A DNA stretch of 64,000 nucleotides, from positions 62,001-126,000 of the forward strand of contig NZ_BMVV01000021.1 in NCBI RefSeq assembly GCF_014650895.1. Reading direction: 5' to 3'. Below are positions 8,774-16,927 of the stretch, in pieces (within the stretch, counting starts at the first letter, position 1; every line of letters starts with the position of its first letter). The notes beneath the pieces were generated by a model that ran no database searches, had not been told where the DNA came from, and was given only the letters and a program-made list of their open reading frames with translations. The translations under genes and the position numbers were made by a program. Source of the DNA: Streptomyces omiyaensis (GTDB lineage Bacteria > Actinomycetota > Actinomycetes > Streptomycetales > Streptomycetaceae).

Positions 8774-10594
8774 TCACGCGAGGGGGTTGGGGACGGTGCC
8801 GTGGACGGCCGCGTGCGGGCGGTCGGAGCGGTCCCGGTAGCCGTCCATGTGCAGCCGGTTCCGGTTGAGGCAGAGCCGCTCGATCCGTGGGGTGAGCAGG
8901 TCGAAGAGCTCGAACCGCTCCTTCAGCTCGGGGAACCGCTCCTGGTGGCGGAGGATCTCTGCGCGGACCAGGGACCAGAAGTCCGCTTCGGCGACGTCGA
9001 GTTGTTCCTCGCACAGCGGGGCGAGGTAGCGGAAGACGCCGACGAAGAGCCCCGAATGGATGAACTGGGTGAGGAAGCCGGGCTCCTCGGTGAGGAGGAC
9101 GGCGCGGACGTCGTCGGGCATCGCCTCGTGCTCGGGGAGGGGGTGGGCGCTGATGTTGACGTCGTCGACGAAGTCCTTGATCGCCAGCCGGACGGGGACG
9201 TCCCGGTCGTCGTAGACGACGATCGCGTTCTCGCCGTGCGGGGAGAAGACCGTGCCGTAGCGGTAGAGGAAGTGGAGCAGGGGCGGCAGCAGCGCGGCGA
9301 ACAGGCGCCGGAGCCACACGGCCGGTGCCAGGCCGGAGCGCTCGACCAGCTCGGCGACGAAGGCGCGGCCCGCCGGGTCGGTGTGGAGCAGGGAGGCGAG
9401 GGTGCGGGCGCGCTCGCCGGGCGGCAGGCGGAGCGGTTCGCGCCAGATCGCGCCGAGGAGTTCCTTGTACTGGTAGGGGACCTCCGGCAGCCGGTCGTAG
9501 AGGGGGTGCTCGACGGTGACGGAGGCGACCTCGCCGAGGAGGATCACGCCGCACTCCTCGCGGAGGAAGGCGTCGGCGTCGCGCAGGCCGTGGACCCAGG
9601 CGGTGACGGCGGGGGCGGCGAGGGTGCGTTCGGTGGGGAGGCCGCGCCAGACGAGGGTGTTGAGGACGGAGAGTGGGAGTTTGACGGTGTGCCGGTCGGG
9701 GCGGCTGGTGTTGAGGAAGGTACGGATGGACTGCTGCGGCAGGCGGAGGTCGCCGTCGGCGGGGAGCGGGACGATGGCGCCGGAGGCGACGGCGGGGGCG
9801 TAGAGCGGCAGCAGGATCTCGTCCCACTGCCAGGGGTGGACGGGCAGCAGCAGGTAGGCCTCGGGGTCGAGGCCGCGGGCGGTGAGTTCGGCGCGGAAGG
9901 CGTCCCGGACGCCGGGGTCGAGTTCGCGGGCGTAGAGGCGGTCGGGGGTGTCGAGGCCGTCGACGCCCCGGTAGTCGGCGATGCGGTCGCTGACCGCGAT
10001 CCACGGGAGGCGGGTGGCGCGGCGCGCCTCCGGGGCCCAGCGGGCGGCGTCGCCGGCGGAGAAGCCGATCCGGCCCTTGTTCAGGACGAGCCAGGGGTGC
10101 CCGGTCTGGTGGCCTTCGAGTTCGGCGTAGGAGAGGTCGGCGAGGCGGCCCGCGGGGAGGGCGGTGTGGTCGAGGCGGGCCTCGGCGGCGAGGGTGGTGG
10201 AGAGCTCGCGGATGAGGTGCCCGAGGGTGGCGCCGTCGAGGCCGAGGAGTCCGCGTGCCCCGACGAGGAGGGCGAGCGGGTCGGTCAGCGGCCGGCCGTC
10301 GTGGGTGATCGTGTCGGGGTCGACGCGCCAGCTGCCGTAGGCGCCGCGGCGGGCGGTGAAGGCGAGGGAGGTGCCGTCGTCCAGGGCGAGGGCGTACCGG
10401 CCGGGGGCGCCGTCGTCGGCCGGGGCGGGTTCGAGGATCTCCTCGTAGGCGAACTCGCCGAGGGCCTTGGCGAGGGTACGGGCGGAGGCGCGGGCCCAGG
10501 CCGCGGGGTTGAGCTCGGGCGGCGCGAGCAGTTCGGGGGCGGGGGCGGTCGCCGCGGGTCGTGCGGAGTCGTGGGGTGCTGGGGACGGCGTCAC
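8774..10594 (-). CDS. IucA/IucC-family siderophore synthetase (type C-like)
   Basis: The 606-residue NRPS-independent siderophore synthetase starts at GTG 10594, five bases after GAGGAG. The ATP-binding motif is in EGHQTGHPWLVLNKGRIGFS (residues about 160-180); the IucA/IucC core TVKLPLSVLNTLVWRGLP and the catalytic region SPHGENAIVVYDD follow, and a FhuF-like iron-reductase segment forms the C-terminus. Enzymes of this family join carboxylates such as citrate or succinyl groups to amines through acyl adenylates. Type C members condense or cyclise already acylated intermediates. It is the last gene of the four-gene operon, after the GNAT gene with a 60-bp gap. The class assignment is by eye; the substrate is unknown. 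Confidence 0.9.
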   Translation of the reverse strand: MTPSPAPHDSARPAATAPAPELLAPPELNPAAWARASARTLAKALGEFAYEEILEPAPADDGAPGRYALALDDGTSLAFTARRGAYGSWRVDPDTITHDGRPLTDPLALLVGARGLLGLDGATLGHLIRELSTTLAAEARLDHTALPAGRLADLSYAELEGHQTGHPWLVLNKGRIGFSAGDAARWAPEARRATRLPWIAVSDRIADYRGVDGLDTPDRLYARELDPGVRDAFRAELTARGLDPEAYLLLPVHPWQWDEILLPLYAPAVASGAIVPLPADGDLRLPQQSIRTFLNTSRPDRHTVKLPLSVLNTLVWRGLPTERTLAAPAVTAWVHGLRDADAFLREECGVILLGEVASVTVEHPLYDRLPEVPYQYKELLGAIWREPLRLPPGERARTLASLLHTDPAGRAFVAELVERSGLAPAVWLRRLFAALLPPLLHFLYRYGTVFSPHGENAIVVYDDRDVPVRLAIKDFVDDVNISAHPLPEHEAMPDDVRAVLLTEEPGFLTQFIHSGLFVGVFRYLAPLCEEQLDVAEADFWSLVRAEILRHQERFPELKERFELFDLLTPRIERLCLNRNRLHMDGYRDRSDRPHAAVHGTVPNPLA

Positions 10595-10654
10595 AAAGAC
10601 TCCTCGAAGTGGGAACCGGTGTGGGTCGAGCGGTGTATCAAAGGCAGAGGGTGT

Positions 10655-11449
10655 TCACAGAACGTGACGGAGGGCCCTGTCGCGGATCATGAGCGCGGCT
10701 CGTTTGTCGGGCAGGTCGATCTCCGCGGCATAGCGGAAGCCTGCGCTGAGGAAGGCGGAGACGGAGGGGGTGTTGCGGATGTCGGGTTCGGCGACGACGC
10801 GGGTGCACCGGGGGCGGTGGTCGAGGACGAGATCGGCGACGGCCCGCAGGAGGGCCGTGCCGACCCCGCGGCCTCGGTCGGCGGTGCCTCCGAGCAGCAG
10901 GTGGATACCGGTGTCGTGGGGACGGGCCGGGTAGGCGCGGGCGAGCGGGTCGAGGTCGGCGCGGTAGATCTCGAAGTAGCTCATCGGGGCGGAGTCGAGC
11001 ACGCCGAGGCAGGGGACGCTGCGGCCGTCGCCTTCGAGCTGGGCGCGGACGTGGTCGGCGGTGACGGTCTCGGGTCCGGCGAGTTCCCAGAAGGCGGCGA
11101 CGGCGGGGTCGTTCATCCACCGGGTGAGGAGGGCCAGGTCGCGGGCCGGGCGGACGGGAGTGAGACGGAAGCTGCCGAAGCGGGTGTCCGCCGGGGACCA
11201 GGAGGCGACGGAGTCGAGCAGGTCACCGTCGAGGCGGGCGTCGCCGGCATCGGCATCGGCATCGGCGGTGCCCGTCGGATGGGCCGCGATCGTGGGTGCC
11301 GGCTGTCGCCCGGTGAGGAGGGCGACGAGGTCGTCGACGCGGAGGTCGAGGGTGTCGTCGCCCGCCGGGTCGGCCGCGGGGGTGTCCGTCGGGTCGGCCG
11401 GTGAGGGGGTGGTGCCGGCGGACTGTCTGTGGTCCGGATGTATGGACAT
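10655..11449 (-). CDS. GNAT acyltransferase of the siderophore operon (IucB/MbtK-like)
   Basis: The product has 264 residues from ATG 11449. After about 80 residues of low-complexity sequence rich in Asp, Ala, Thr and Pro, the Acetyltransf_8-type fold begins at FGSFRLTPVRPARDLALLTRW. It includes MNDPAVAAFWELAGP and the acetyl-CoA loop in RGRGVGTALLRAVADL. Relatives acylate the side-chain nitrogen of diamine or lysine precursors in aerobactin, rhizobactin and mycobactin synthesis, normally after N-hydroxylation. No N-hydroxylase gene lies in this operon, so it may acylate an unmodified amine. It sits between the two synthetase genes. Confidence 0.82.
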   Translation of the reverse strand: MSIHPDHRQSAGTTPSPADPTDTPAADPAGDDTLDLRVDDLVALLTGRQPAPTIAAHPTGTADADADAGDARLDGDLLDSVASWSPADTRFGSFRLTPVRPARDLALLTRWMNDPAVAAFWELAGPETVTADHVRAQLEGDGRSVPCLGVLDSAPMSYFEIYRADLDPLARAYPARPHDTGIHLLLGGTADRGRGVGTALLRAVADLVLDHRPRCTRVVAEPDIRNTPSVSAFLSAGFRYAAEIDLPDKRAALMIRDRALRHVL

Positions 11450-11545
11450 GAGGCGCTTTCGTGGTTCGTGGACGCCCCGGCGAGGGGTGGCCGGGGGCGG
11501 GTCGGTGGGTGCGGGCCGGGGGCGGCGGGGGTGGGCCGCCGGGGC

Positions 11546-13423
11546 TCAGGCGCGGAGGGGGTTGGTGACCGTGACGTAGACGGACTGGGTGTCGACGGGG
11601 CCGACGAGCTCGTCGAGACCGTGGAGACGGGTGAGGAGGTTGGCCTTGCTGCGAAGGGTGGACGCTTCGAGGAGGCGGTGCGGGAGGGGTGAGCCGAGAC
11701 CGGTGGCGGAGGTGAGGAAGGAGCGGAAGGCGGCGAGCAGGATCCGCTCGTCGGCGAGGCGCTGGGCGCCGAAGGCGCCGATCAGGCCGAGGACGTTGTT
11801 GATGCCGAGGTAGTAGGCGAAGCGCTCGTCGGTGACCTGGTCGGAGACGAAGGTGTCGCTGTGTGCGCCGATGCCGGGGAGGCGGCCCTCCAGTTCGGCC
11901 TGGTGGGATTCGCGGAAGTAGTAGCCCTGGTTGTCGCGGTAGCGGCCGCCGGTGGGCCAGCCGTCGGCGTCGAGGAGCACGAGGGTGTTCTGCTGGTGGG
12001 CTTCGAGGGCGATGCCGGCGTGACCGTCGAGCCAGAGGATGGGCCGGACGACCTGGTCGAGGTAGCGGAGGAACCACTCGGCCGAGACGGCCGGGACGGG
12101 GCGGCCGGTGCGGGCGGCGAGCCGGCCGACGAGCTCGGCGAGGCGGGAGCTCATGCCGGTGGCGCCGGGACGGGGACGGGGGGAGGTGAGGGCCGCGAGG
12201 CAGACGGCGTCGTCGCCGGGGCCGAAGGGGTTGTGCCGGATCATCAGGTCGAGCCCGGGGACGGGGGCCCCGTCGGGGGCGTCGACGGCGAGCCAGGCGG
12301 GGTCGCGGACGATGTCGAAGCCGGGGTGGACGGCCTGCCACTCGTCGACGAGGCCGGTGCGCAGGAGACGGTGGACCTCGACACCGCGGTGGAGTTCCTT
12401 GCGGAGGTTCTCGCGGCGGGAGTTGGTGATGCGCACGCCGAGGGAGAGCTTGAGCATGGCGCGGGCGCCGGGGCGGTGGACCGTGCGGACGGAGGAGGTG
12501 GGGTGCCAGTGGCTGCCGTGCGGGCCCAGGTCGTGGAGGAGGCCCCGGTCGAGGAGGACGCGGATGTCGGGGCGGTGGAGGAGCTCGCGGGCCTGCCAGG
12601 GGTGCAGGGGCAGGGGGGCGGTGCCGGTGGGGTGCGCGAGGCCTTCGGCGAGACCGGCGGCGAGCTGCTCGGCGGTGACGTGGCGGCCCTGCTCGGTCCA
12701 GGCGGAGTCGGAGACGAGGAGGGAGTGGTCGACGGCGAACCAGTGGAGGGAGAAGGAGCCGTGGAGCTCGGGTGAGTAGAGACGGGACTCGGCCTCGGAG
12801 AGCCCTTCGCGGCTCTTGGGGGTGGGGTGGAGGGGGTGGCCGAGGAGGAGGGACTGTTCGGCGGCGAGGAAGAGGTCGGCGTCGGGGTGGGGCCGGGGGT
12901 CGCGGCGGCGGGCGGTGAGGAAGTCGGCGGTGCGGCGGGCGGAGTCGGCGACGCGGCCCACGAGTTCGGTGGCCTCGGGGCGTCCGGTCTCGCGGCTGAG
13001 CAGGGCGGCGAGGGTGACGGCGTCGACGGTCGGCGCGGTGGAGGGGAGGCCTTCCAGGGAGGGGGCGCCGAAGCGGTGCCAGCCGGTGGGCGACCAGTAG
13101 GCGACCGGGACGAGGAGGGCGGTGCCGGTGGCGTCGAGGGGGACGCGGAGGGTGGAGGTGTCGGGGGCGGGGAGGTTCTTCTCCCGGACCCAGCAGCGGA
13201 GGAGGTTCTCCAGGGCGGCGGCGTCCGCGGCGCGCTGGGGGTCGGGGTCGTCGAGCGGGTCGGGGCCGGGGGTGCCGGGCCGGTGCGGGTCGGCTGCCGG
13301 GGCGGCTTCGGGGCGGGACGTCCGGAGGGCGCCGGGGCCGGTGTGCTGGCGCGGGACCGTGTGCTCCTCGGTGTCGGGGCGGGTCTCGGTCTCGGGCACC
13401 TGGGAGGTGGGGGTGACGTTCAC
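11546..13423 (-). CDS. IucA/IucC-family siderophore synthetase (type A-like)
   Basis: This second synthetase has 625 residues from GTG 13423, preceded by AAGGA. The frame is open far upstream, but that region belongs to the aminotransferase in another frame. The first 60 or so residues are Pro/Thr/Asp-rich and look disordered. Family motifs are clear: LLLGHPLHPTPKSREGLS for ATP binding, MLKLSLGVRITNSRREN, and LEAHQQNTLVLLDADGWP, with a FhuF-like tail ending in VTNPLRA. The HQQN form resembles IucA/RhbC enzymes that attach amines to citrate. It ends 97 bp before the GNAT gene starts and follows the aminotransferase gene. Confidence 0.9.
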   Translation of the reverse strand: MNVTPTSQVPETETRPDTEEHTVPRQHTGPGALRTSRPEAAPAADPHRPGTPGPDPLDDPDPQRAADAAALENLLRCWVREKNLPAPDTSTLRVPLDATGTALLVPVAYWSPTGWHRFGAPSLEGLPSTAPTVDAVTLAALLSRETGRPEATELVGRVADSARRTADFLTARRRDPRPHPDADLFLAAEQSLLLGHPLHPTPKSREGLSEAESRLYSPELHGSFSLHWFAVDHSLLVSDSAWTEQGRHVTAEQLAAGLAEGLAHPTGTAPLPLHPWQARELLHRPDIRVLLDRGLLHDLGPHGSHWHPTSSVRTVHRPGARAMLKLSLGVRITNSRRENLRKELHRGVEVHRLLRTGLVDEWQAVHPGFDIVRDPAWLAVDAPDGAPVPGLDLMIRHNPFGPGDDAVCLAALTSPRPRPGATGMSSRLAELVGRLAARTGRPVPAVSAEWFLRYLDQVVRPILWLDGHAGIALEAHQQNTLVLLDADGWPTGGRYRDNQGYYFRESHQAELEGRLPGIGAHSDTFVSDQVTDERFAYYLGINNVLGLIGAFGAQRLADERILLAAFRSFLTSATGLGSPLPHRLLEASTLRSKANLLTRLHGLDELVGPVDTQSVYVTVTNPLRA

Positions 13424-13461
13424 GCGGGTTTCCTTGGAGAGGGGGCCGGGGGCGGTCCGGG

Positions 13462-15327
13462 TCAGTGGGACGGTCCGGGGACGGGCCGGTGGGGGGCGGG
13501 CGGCCGGGGGACGTGGGCCCGTTCGGCGGCGGCGAGGGCGTCGGCGAAGCGGTCCAGGACGGCGGTGGCCTGCTCGTCGGTGAGGGTGAGCGGGGGAAGG
13601 AGACGCACGACGGCGGAGTGCCGGCCGCCGAGCTCGACGATGAGTCCGCGGTCGAGACAGGCGCGCCGGACGGCCCGGGCGAGTGCCGGGGCGGCGGGCG
13701 GGACGGGATGGCCGGGACCGGCGGCCTCGGGGTCGACGAGCTCGACGCCGATCATGAGGCCGCGGCCCCGGACGTCTCCGACGCAGGGGTGGGCGGCGCG
13801 GAGGCCCTGGAGGTGGGCGAGCATCCGGGCGCCGAGGGTGGCGGCCCGCTCGGCGAGGCGGTGTTCCCGAACGTACGCGAGGGTGGCGGTGCCGGCGGCC
13901 ATGGCGAGCTGGTTGCCGCGGAAGGTGCCGGCGTGGGCGCCGGGTTCCCAGGAGTCGAGGGAGGAGCGGTACACGATGACGGCGAGGGGGAGGGAGCCGC
14001 CGATGGCCTTGGAGAGGACCATCACGTCGGGGACGACGCCGCTGTGCTCGACGGCCCAGAAGGCGCCGGTGCGGCCGACGCCGGTCTGGACCTCGTCGAC
14101 GACGAGGGGGACGGAGTGCCGGGCGGTGATGCTCCGCATGCGGCGCATCCAGGTGTCGGGGGCGGGCAGGACCCCGCCCTCGCCCTGGACGGCCTCCACG
14201 ATCATCCCGGCGGGGGTGGTGACACCGCTCTTGGGGTCGTCGAGGAGGGTCTCGGTCCAGCGGGCGGAGAGCTCGGCGCCGCGCTCGCCGCCGACGCCGT
14301 AGGGGCAGCGGTACGTCTGGGGGTACGGGAGGCGGGTGACGCGGACGTCCTCGGCGCCGCCGGAGACGGCGAGGGCCCCGGCGGTCATGCCGTGGTAGGC
14401 GCCGGTGAAGGCGAACAGGCCGCGCCGGCCGGTGGCGGTGCGGACCAGTTTCAGGGCGGCCTCGACGGCGTCCGTGCCGGCGGGGCCGCAGAACTGGATG
14501 CGGGCGTCGGCGGCGAGTTCCGGAGGGAGGGTGGCGAAGAGTTCGGAGGTGAAGGCGTCCTTGACGGGGGTCGCGAGGTCGAGGACGTGGAGGGGGGCGC
14601 CGGAGTCGAGGACCTTGTGGATGGCTTCGAGGACGACCGGGTGGTTGTGGCCGAGCGCGAGGGTGCCGGCGCCGGAGAGGCAGTCGAGGTAGCGGCGGCC
14701 GTCGGCGCTTTCGATGGTCAGGCCGCGGGCGCGGACCGGGACGATCGGCAGCGAGCGGGCGTAGGTGCGGGCGGCGGACTCGCGCTGGGACTGCCGCCGC
14801 AGGATGGCCTCGTAGCCGCCCCCGGCCACCGTGCCGTAACCCCGCCGCGTCGACGCCGAGGGCTCCCCCGCGGTGCCCCTCCCCCGGCCGTGGCCCTCCG
14901 CGCCACCACCGCCACCACCGCTGCCGCTGCCGCCGCCGCTGTCGGCAACCTCCGCAGCCGGGGCGCCGGCAGAGGTGCGGACCGGAGGACCACCTGCGGC
15001 CTGGGCCGGGACACCGGCTCGGAGCTGGGCCTGGGTCCCGACCGGATCCCGGGCCGGGACACCGGCCGGAGTCTGGGCCTGGGCAGGAGCACCGCCTCCG
15101 GCCTGAGCAGGGGCACCGCCTCCGGCCTGGGCGGGGGCATCGCCCGCGGCCTGGGGCGGGGTATCCGTCGCGGCCTGGGTGGGAGCATCGCTCGCGGTCT
15201 GGACCGGGGCATCGGCTGGGAGGGCGGCCGGGGGGCGGGGCGGGGGTGGTGCCGGGGGGGCCTTCGGGGCCGGGTGCGCCGGCGTGGAGACGGGTGCGGT
15301 GGCTGGAGCTGATTCGGTCACGGCCAC
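13462..15327 (-). CDS. Diaminobutyrate-type class III aminotransferase with long N-terminal extension
   Basis: The PLP-dependent transaminase domain starts near residue 165 (GYEAILRRQSQRESAARTYA) and includes DCLSGAGTLALGHNHP, Asp411 in VVDEVQTGVGRTG and the Schiff-base Lys440 in VLSKAIGGSLPL. It matches diaminobutyrate-2-oxoglutarate transaminases (DatA/RhbA/PvdH type), which make L-2,4-diaminobutyrate from aspartate semialdehyde and glutamate. I start it at GTG 15327, nine bases after AGGA, giving 621 residues. The first 165 are Pro/Ala/Gln/Gly-rich with internal repeats and are absent from ordinary family members of about 450 residues. A GTG at 14829 is an alternative start that would remove the extension. 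It is the first gene of the siderophore operon. Confidence 0.87.
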   Translation of the reverse strand: MAVTESAPATAPVSTPAHPAPKAPPAPPPPRPPAALPADAPVQTASDAPTQAATDTPPQAAGDAPAQAGGGAPAQAGGGAPAQAQTPAGVPARDPVGTQAQLRAGVPAQAAGGPPVRTSAGAPAAEVADSGGGSGSGGGGGGAEGHGRGRGTAGEPSASTRRGYGTVAGGGYEAILRRQSQRESAARTYARSLPIVPVRARGLTIESADGRRYLDCLSGAGTLALGHNHPVVLEAIHKVLDSGAPLHVLDLATPVKDAFTSELFATLPPELAADARIQFCGPAGTDAVEAALKLVRTATGRRGLFAFTGAYHGMTAGALAVSGGAEDVRVTRLPYPQTYRCPYGVGGERGAELSARWTETLLDDPKSGVTTPAGMIVEAVQGEGGVLPAPDTWMRRMRSITARHSVPLVVDEVQTGVGRTGAFWAVEHSGVVPDVMVLSKAIGGSLPLAVIVYRSSLDSWEPGAHAGTFRGNQLAMAAGTATLAYVREHRLAERAATLGARMLAHLQGLRAAHPCVGDVRGRGLMIGVELVDPEAAGPGHPVPPAAPALARAVRRACLDRGLIVELGGRHSAVVRLLPPLTLTDEQATAVLDRFADALAAAERAHVPRPPAPHRPVPGPSH

Positions 15328-15655
15328 GGCTCGGTGTCCTCCCGCGATAACGGTTGCGTTGCACATCGACGGGGCGCCGGACCGTGCCCAAAGGCCGCTC
15401 CGGACGCCGTCGTTGTGTCCCCCGTACGTACCAACGACGGGAACAGCCGGGGAACACGGGCTCGACGCAAGATCCTTGGCGTGTCCCGGATCACGCCTTG
15501 GCAACGGCCGTACCGGCTCCGGAACCGCCGGTGGAGCGCGTACCGTCCCCTCCGGCACCGGCATAGTGGGGGCCGTCGCCCCCGGGTCCGTCCGGTCGCG
15601 GGTGCGGCAGAAGCCCAGACGTGCACAGTTGACGTAGTCCCAGGGGGATCAAGAG
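15328..15655. other. Divergent control region, siderophore operon / lipoprotein gene (328 bp)
   Basis: No gene is visible. The region carries a 9-bp inverted repeat at 15407-15440 and a weaker 6-bp one (GGCGTG at 15478-15483, CACGCC at 15492-15497). I found no match to the Streptomyces iron box (TTAGGTTAGGCTnACCTAA type) that usually controls siderophore genes. Confidence 0.7.
15407..15440. promoter_or_regulatory. Inverted-repeat candidate operator of the siderophore operon
   Basis: CCGTCGTTG (15407-15415) and CAACGACGG (15432-15440) are perfect 9-bp arms separated by 16 bp, with a GTACGTAC palindrome in the spacer. The repeat lies 80 bp upstream of the aminotransferase start. The symmetry suggests a dimeric regulator; its identity is unknown, and an RNA hairpin is a possible alternative. 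Confidence 0.5.
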
Positions 15656-16831
15656 ATGCGATCGATTCGTCCGCTGCTGATGGCGGCGTCCGCCGTCGCG
15701 GCGCTGACGCTCACCGTGACGGCCTGCGGCCCGACCGAGGAGAACGCGGGAGACAAGCCCAGTGCGCCGGTGAGCGAGAACCCGGTCGACAAGATCAAGA
15801 TTCCGGAGGACCTCAAGCAGCGGCTGAAGGACCACGGCATCGACCTCGACAAGTGGCGCAACGGCGAGTGGAAGAACTGGGACAAGGACAAGTGGCTTCG
15901 CGAGGCGAAGGACTTCGTCAACCCGATCATCGAGGACCTCTGGGACCCGGACCGGATGCGGGACGCCGAGCGCCCCGAGCGACCGGTCGAGGAGGAGGAC
16001 ATCTCCGGTGACGAGGGCGTCACCGACCCGACGCCCGACCCCGTGAAGGCGAAGGCGGTACCGGCCAAGTACCACGCCAGCTCGCCCGCCTCCGGGAAGG
16101 TGTTCTTCGACGGGCCCGACGGCTCGATGGTCTGCTCGGCCACCGTGGTGAAGGACCCGGCGCACCCGGGCAAGTCCAACCTGGTGTGGACCGCCGGCCA
16201 CTGCGTCCACAAGGGCAAGGAGGGCGGCTGGTACCGGAACATCGCCTTCGTCCCCTCCTACAACGACTCCGTGATGGAGACGTCCGCGCTGGAGAAGGCG
16301 TCGCGCGAGCAGATCGCCCCGTACGGCGTGTGGTGGGCGGACTGGGTGAAGACCTCCGACCAGTGGATCGCGCAGGGCGCGTCCACCGGCGGCGCGGGCG
16401 CCCCGTACGACTTCGCGGTCATCCAGGTGACGCCGGAGAAGGGTTCGTCCGGCAAGTCGCTGGAGGAGACCGTCGGCACGGCCCTGCCGGTCGACTTCAA
16501 CGCCCCGGCGGTGCCGAAGATCAAGGACATGACGGCGACCGGCTACCCGGCGGCGCCGCCGTTCGACGGCCAGAAGATGTACCGGTGCGCCGACAAGCCG
16601 GGCCGGCTGTCGCTGAAGGCGGAGCAGCCGACGATGTACCGGATCGGCTGCACCATGACGGCCGGTTCGTCCGGTGGCGGCTGGGTCGCCACGGGCAGGG
16701 ACGGGCAGCCGGCGCTGGTGTCGAACACCTCGATCGGCCCGGCCACGGCCGGCTGGCTGGCGGGTCCGCGCCTGGGCCCCGAGGCCGAGGCGATCTTCGA
16801 CGAGGTCAGCAAGAAGTACGCCGGCCAATAG
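15656..16831 (+). CDS. Trypsin-like serine peptidase lipoprotein, copy 1
   Basis: The 391-residue product starts MRSIRPLLMAASAV and has a lipobox LTVTAC with the modified cysteine at residue 24, so it should be anchored outside the membrane. A charged linker leads to a chymotrypsin/V8-fold domain with the triad His in VWTAGHCVH, Asp in PYDFAVIQV and Ser in MTAGSSGGGW. A lysine- and tryptophan-rich segment (KWRNGEWKNWDKDKW) precedes it. The start is supported by GGGGGATCAAGAG upstream. It is divergent from the siderophore operon and followed by a paralogue in the same direction. Its substrate is unknown. Confidence 0.85.
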   Translation: MRSIRPLLMAASAVAALTLTVTACGPTEENAGDKPSAPVSENPVDKIKIPEDLKQRLKDHGIDLDKWRNGEWKNWDKDKWLREAKDFVNPIIEDLWDPDRMRDAERPERPVEEEDISGDEGVTDPTPDPVKAKAVPAKYHASSPASGKVFFDGPDGSMVCSATVVKDPAHPGKSNLVWTAGHCVHKGKEGGWYRNIAFVPSYNDSVMETSALEKASREQIAPYGVWWADWVKTSDQWIAQGASTGGAGAPYDFAVIQVTPEKGSSGKSLEETVGTALPVDFNAPAVPKIKDMTATGYPAAPPFDGQKMYRCADKPGRLSLKAEQPTMYRIGCTMTAGSSGGGWVATGRDGQPALVSNTSIGPATAGWLAGPRLGPEAEAIFDEVSKKYAGQ

Positions 16832-16851
16832 GCCGGTGAATCACGGCACGT

Positions 16852-16895
16852 GACCGGAGGGAGGCGGGACCGGAAGGTTCCGCCTCCCTCCGGTC
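16852..16895. terminator. Terminator between the two peptidase genes
   Basis: A perfect 16-bp stem (16852-16867 with 16880-16895) encloses a 12-base loop in the 96 bp between the paralogues. It implies that copy 2 is at least partly transcribed on its own. Confidence 0.8.
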
Positions 16896-16927
16896 GCTCA
16901 GGCACACCTTCCAGGGGGACCCACCAC

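Noticed and set aside
15328..15655. Iron box (DmdR1-type) in the siderophore promoter
   Set aside because: No 19-bp site with TTAGG/CCTAA halves was found on either strand in the divergent region.
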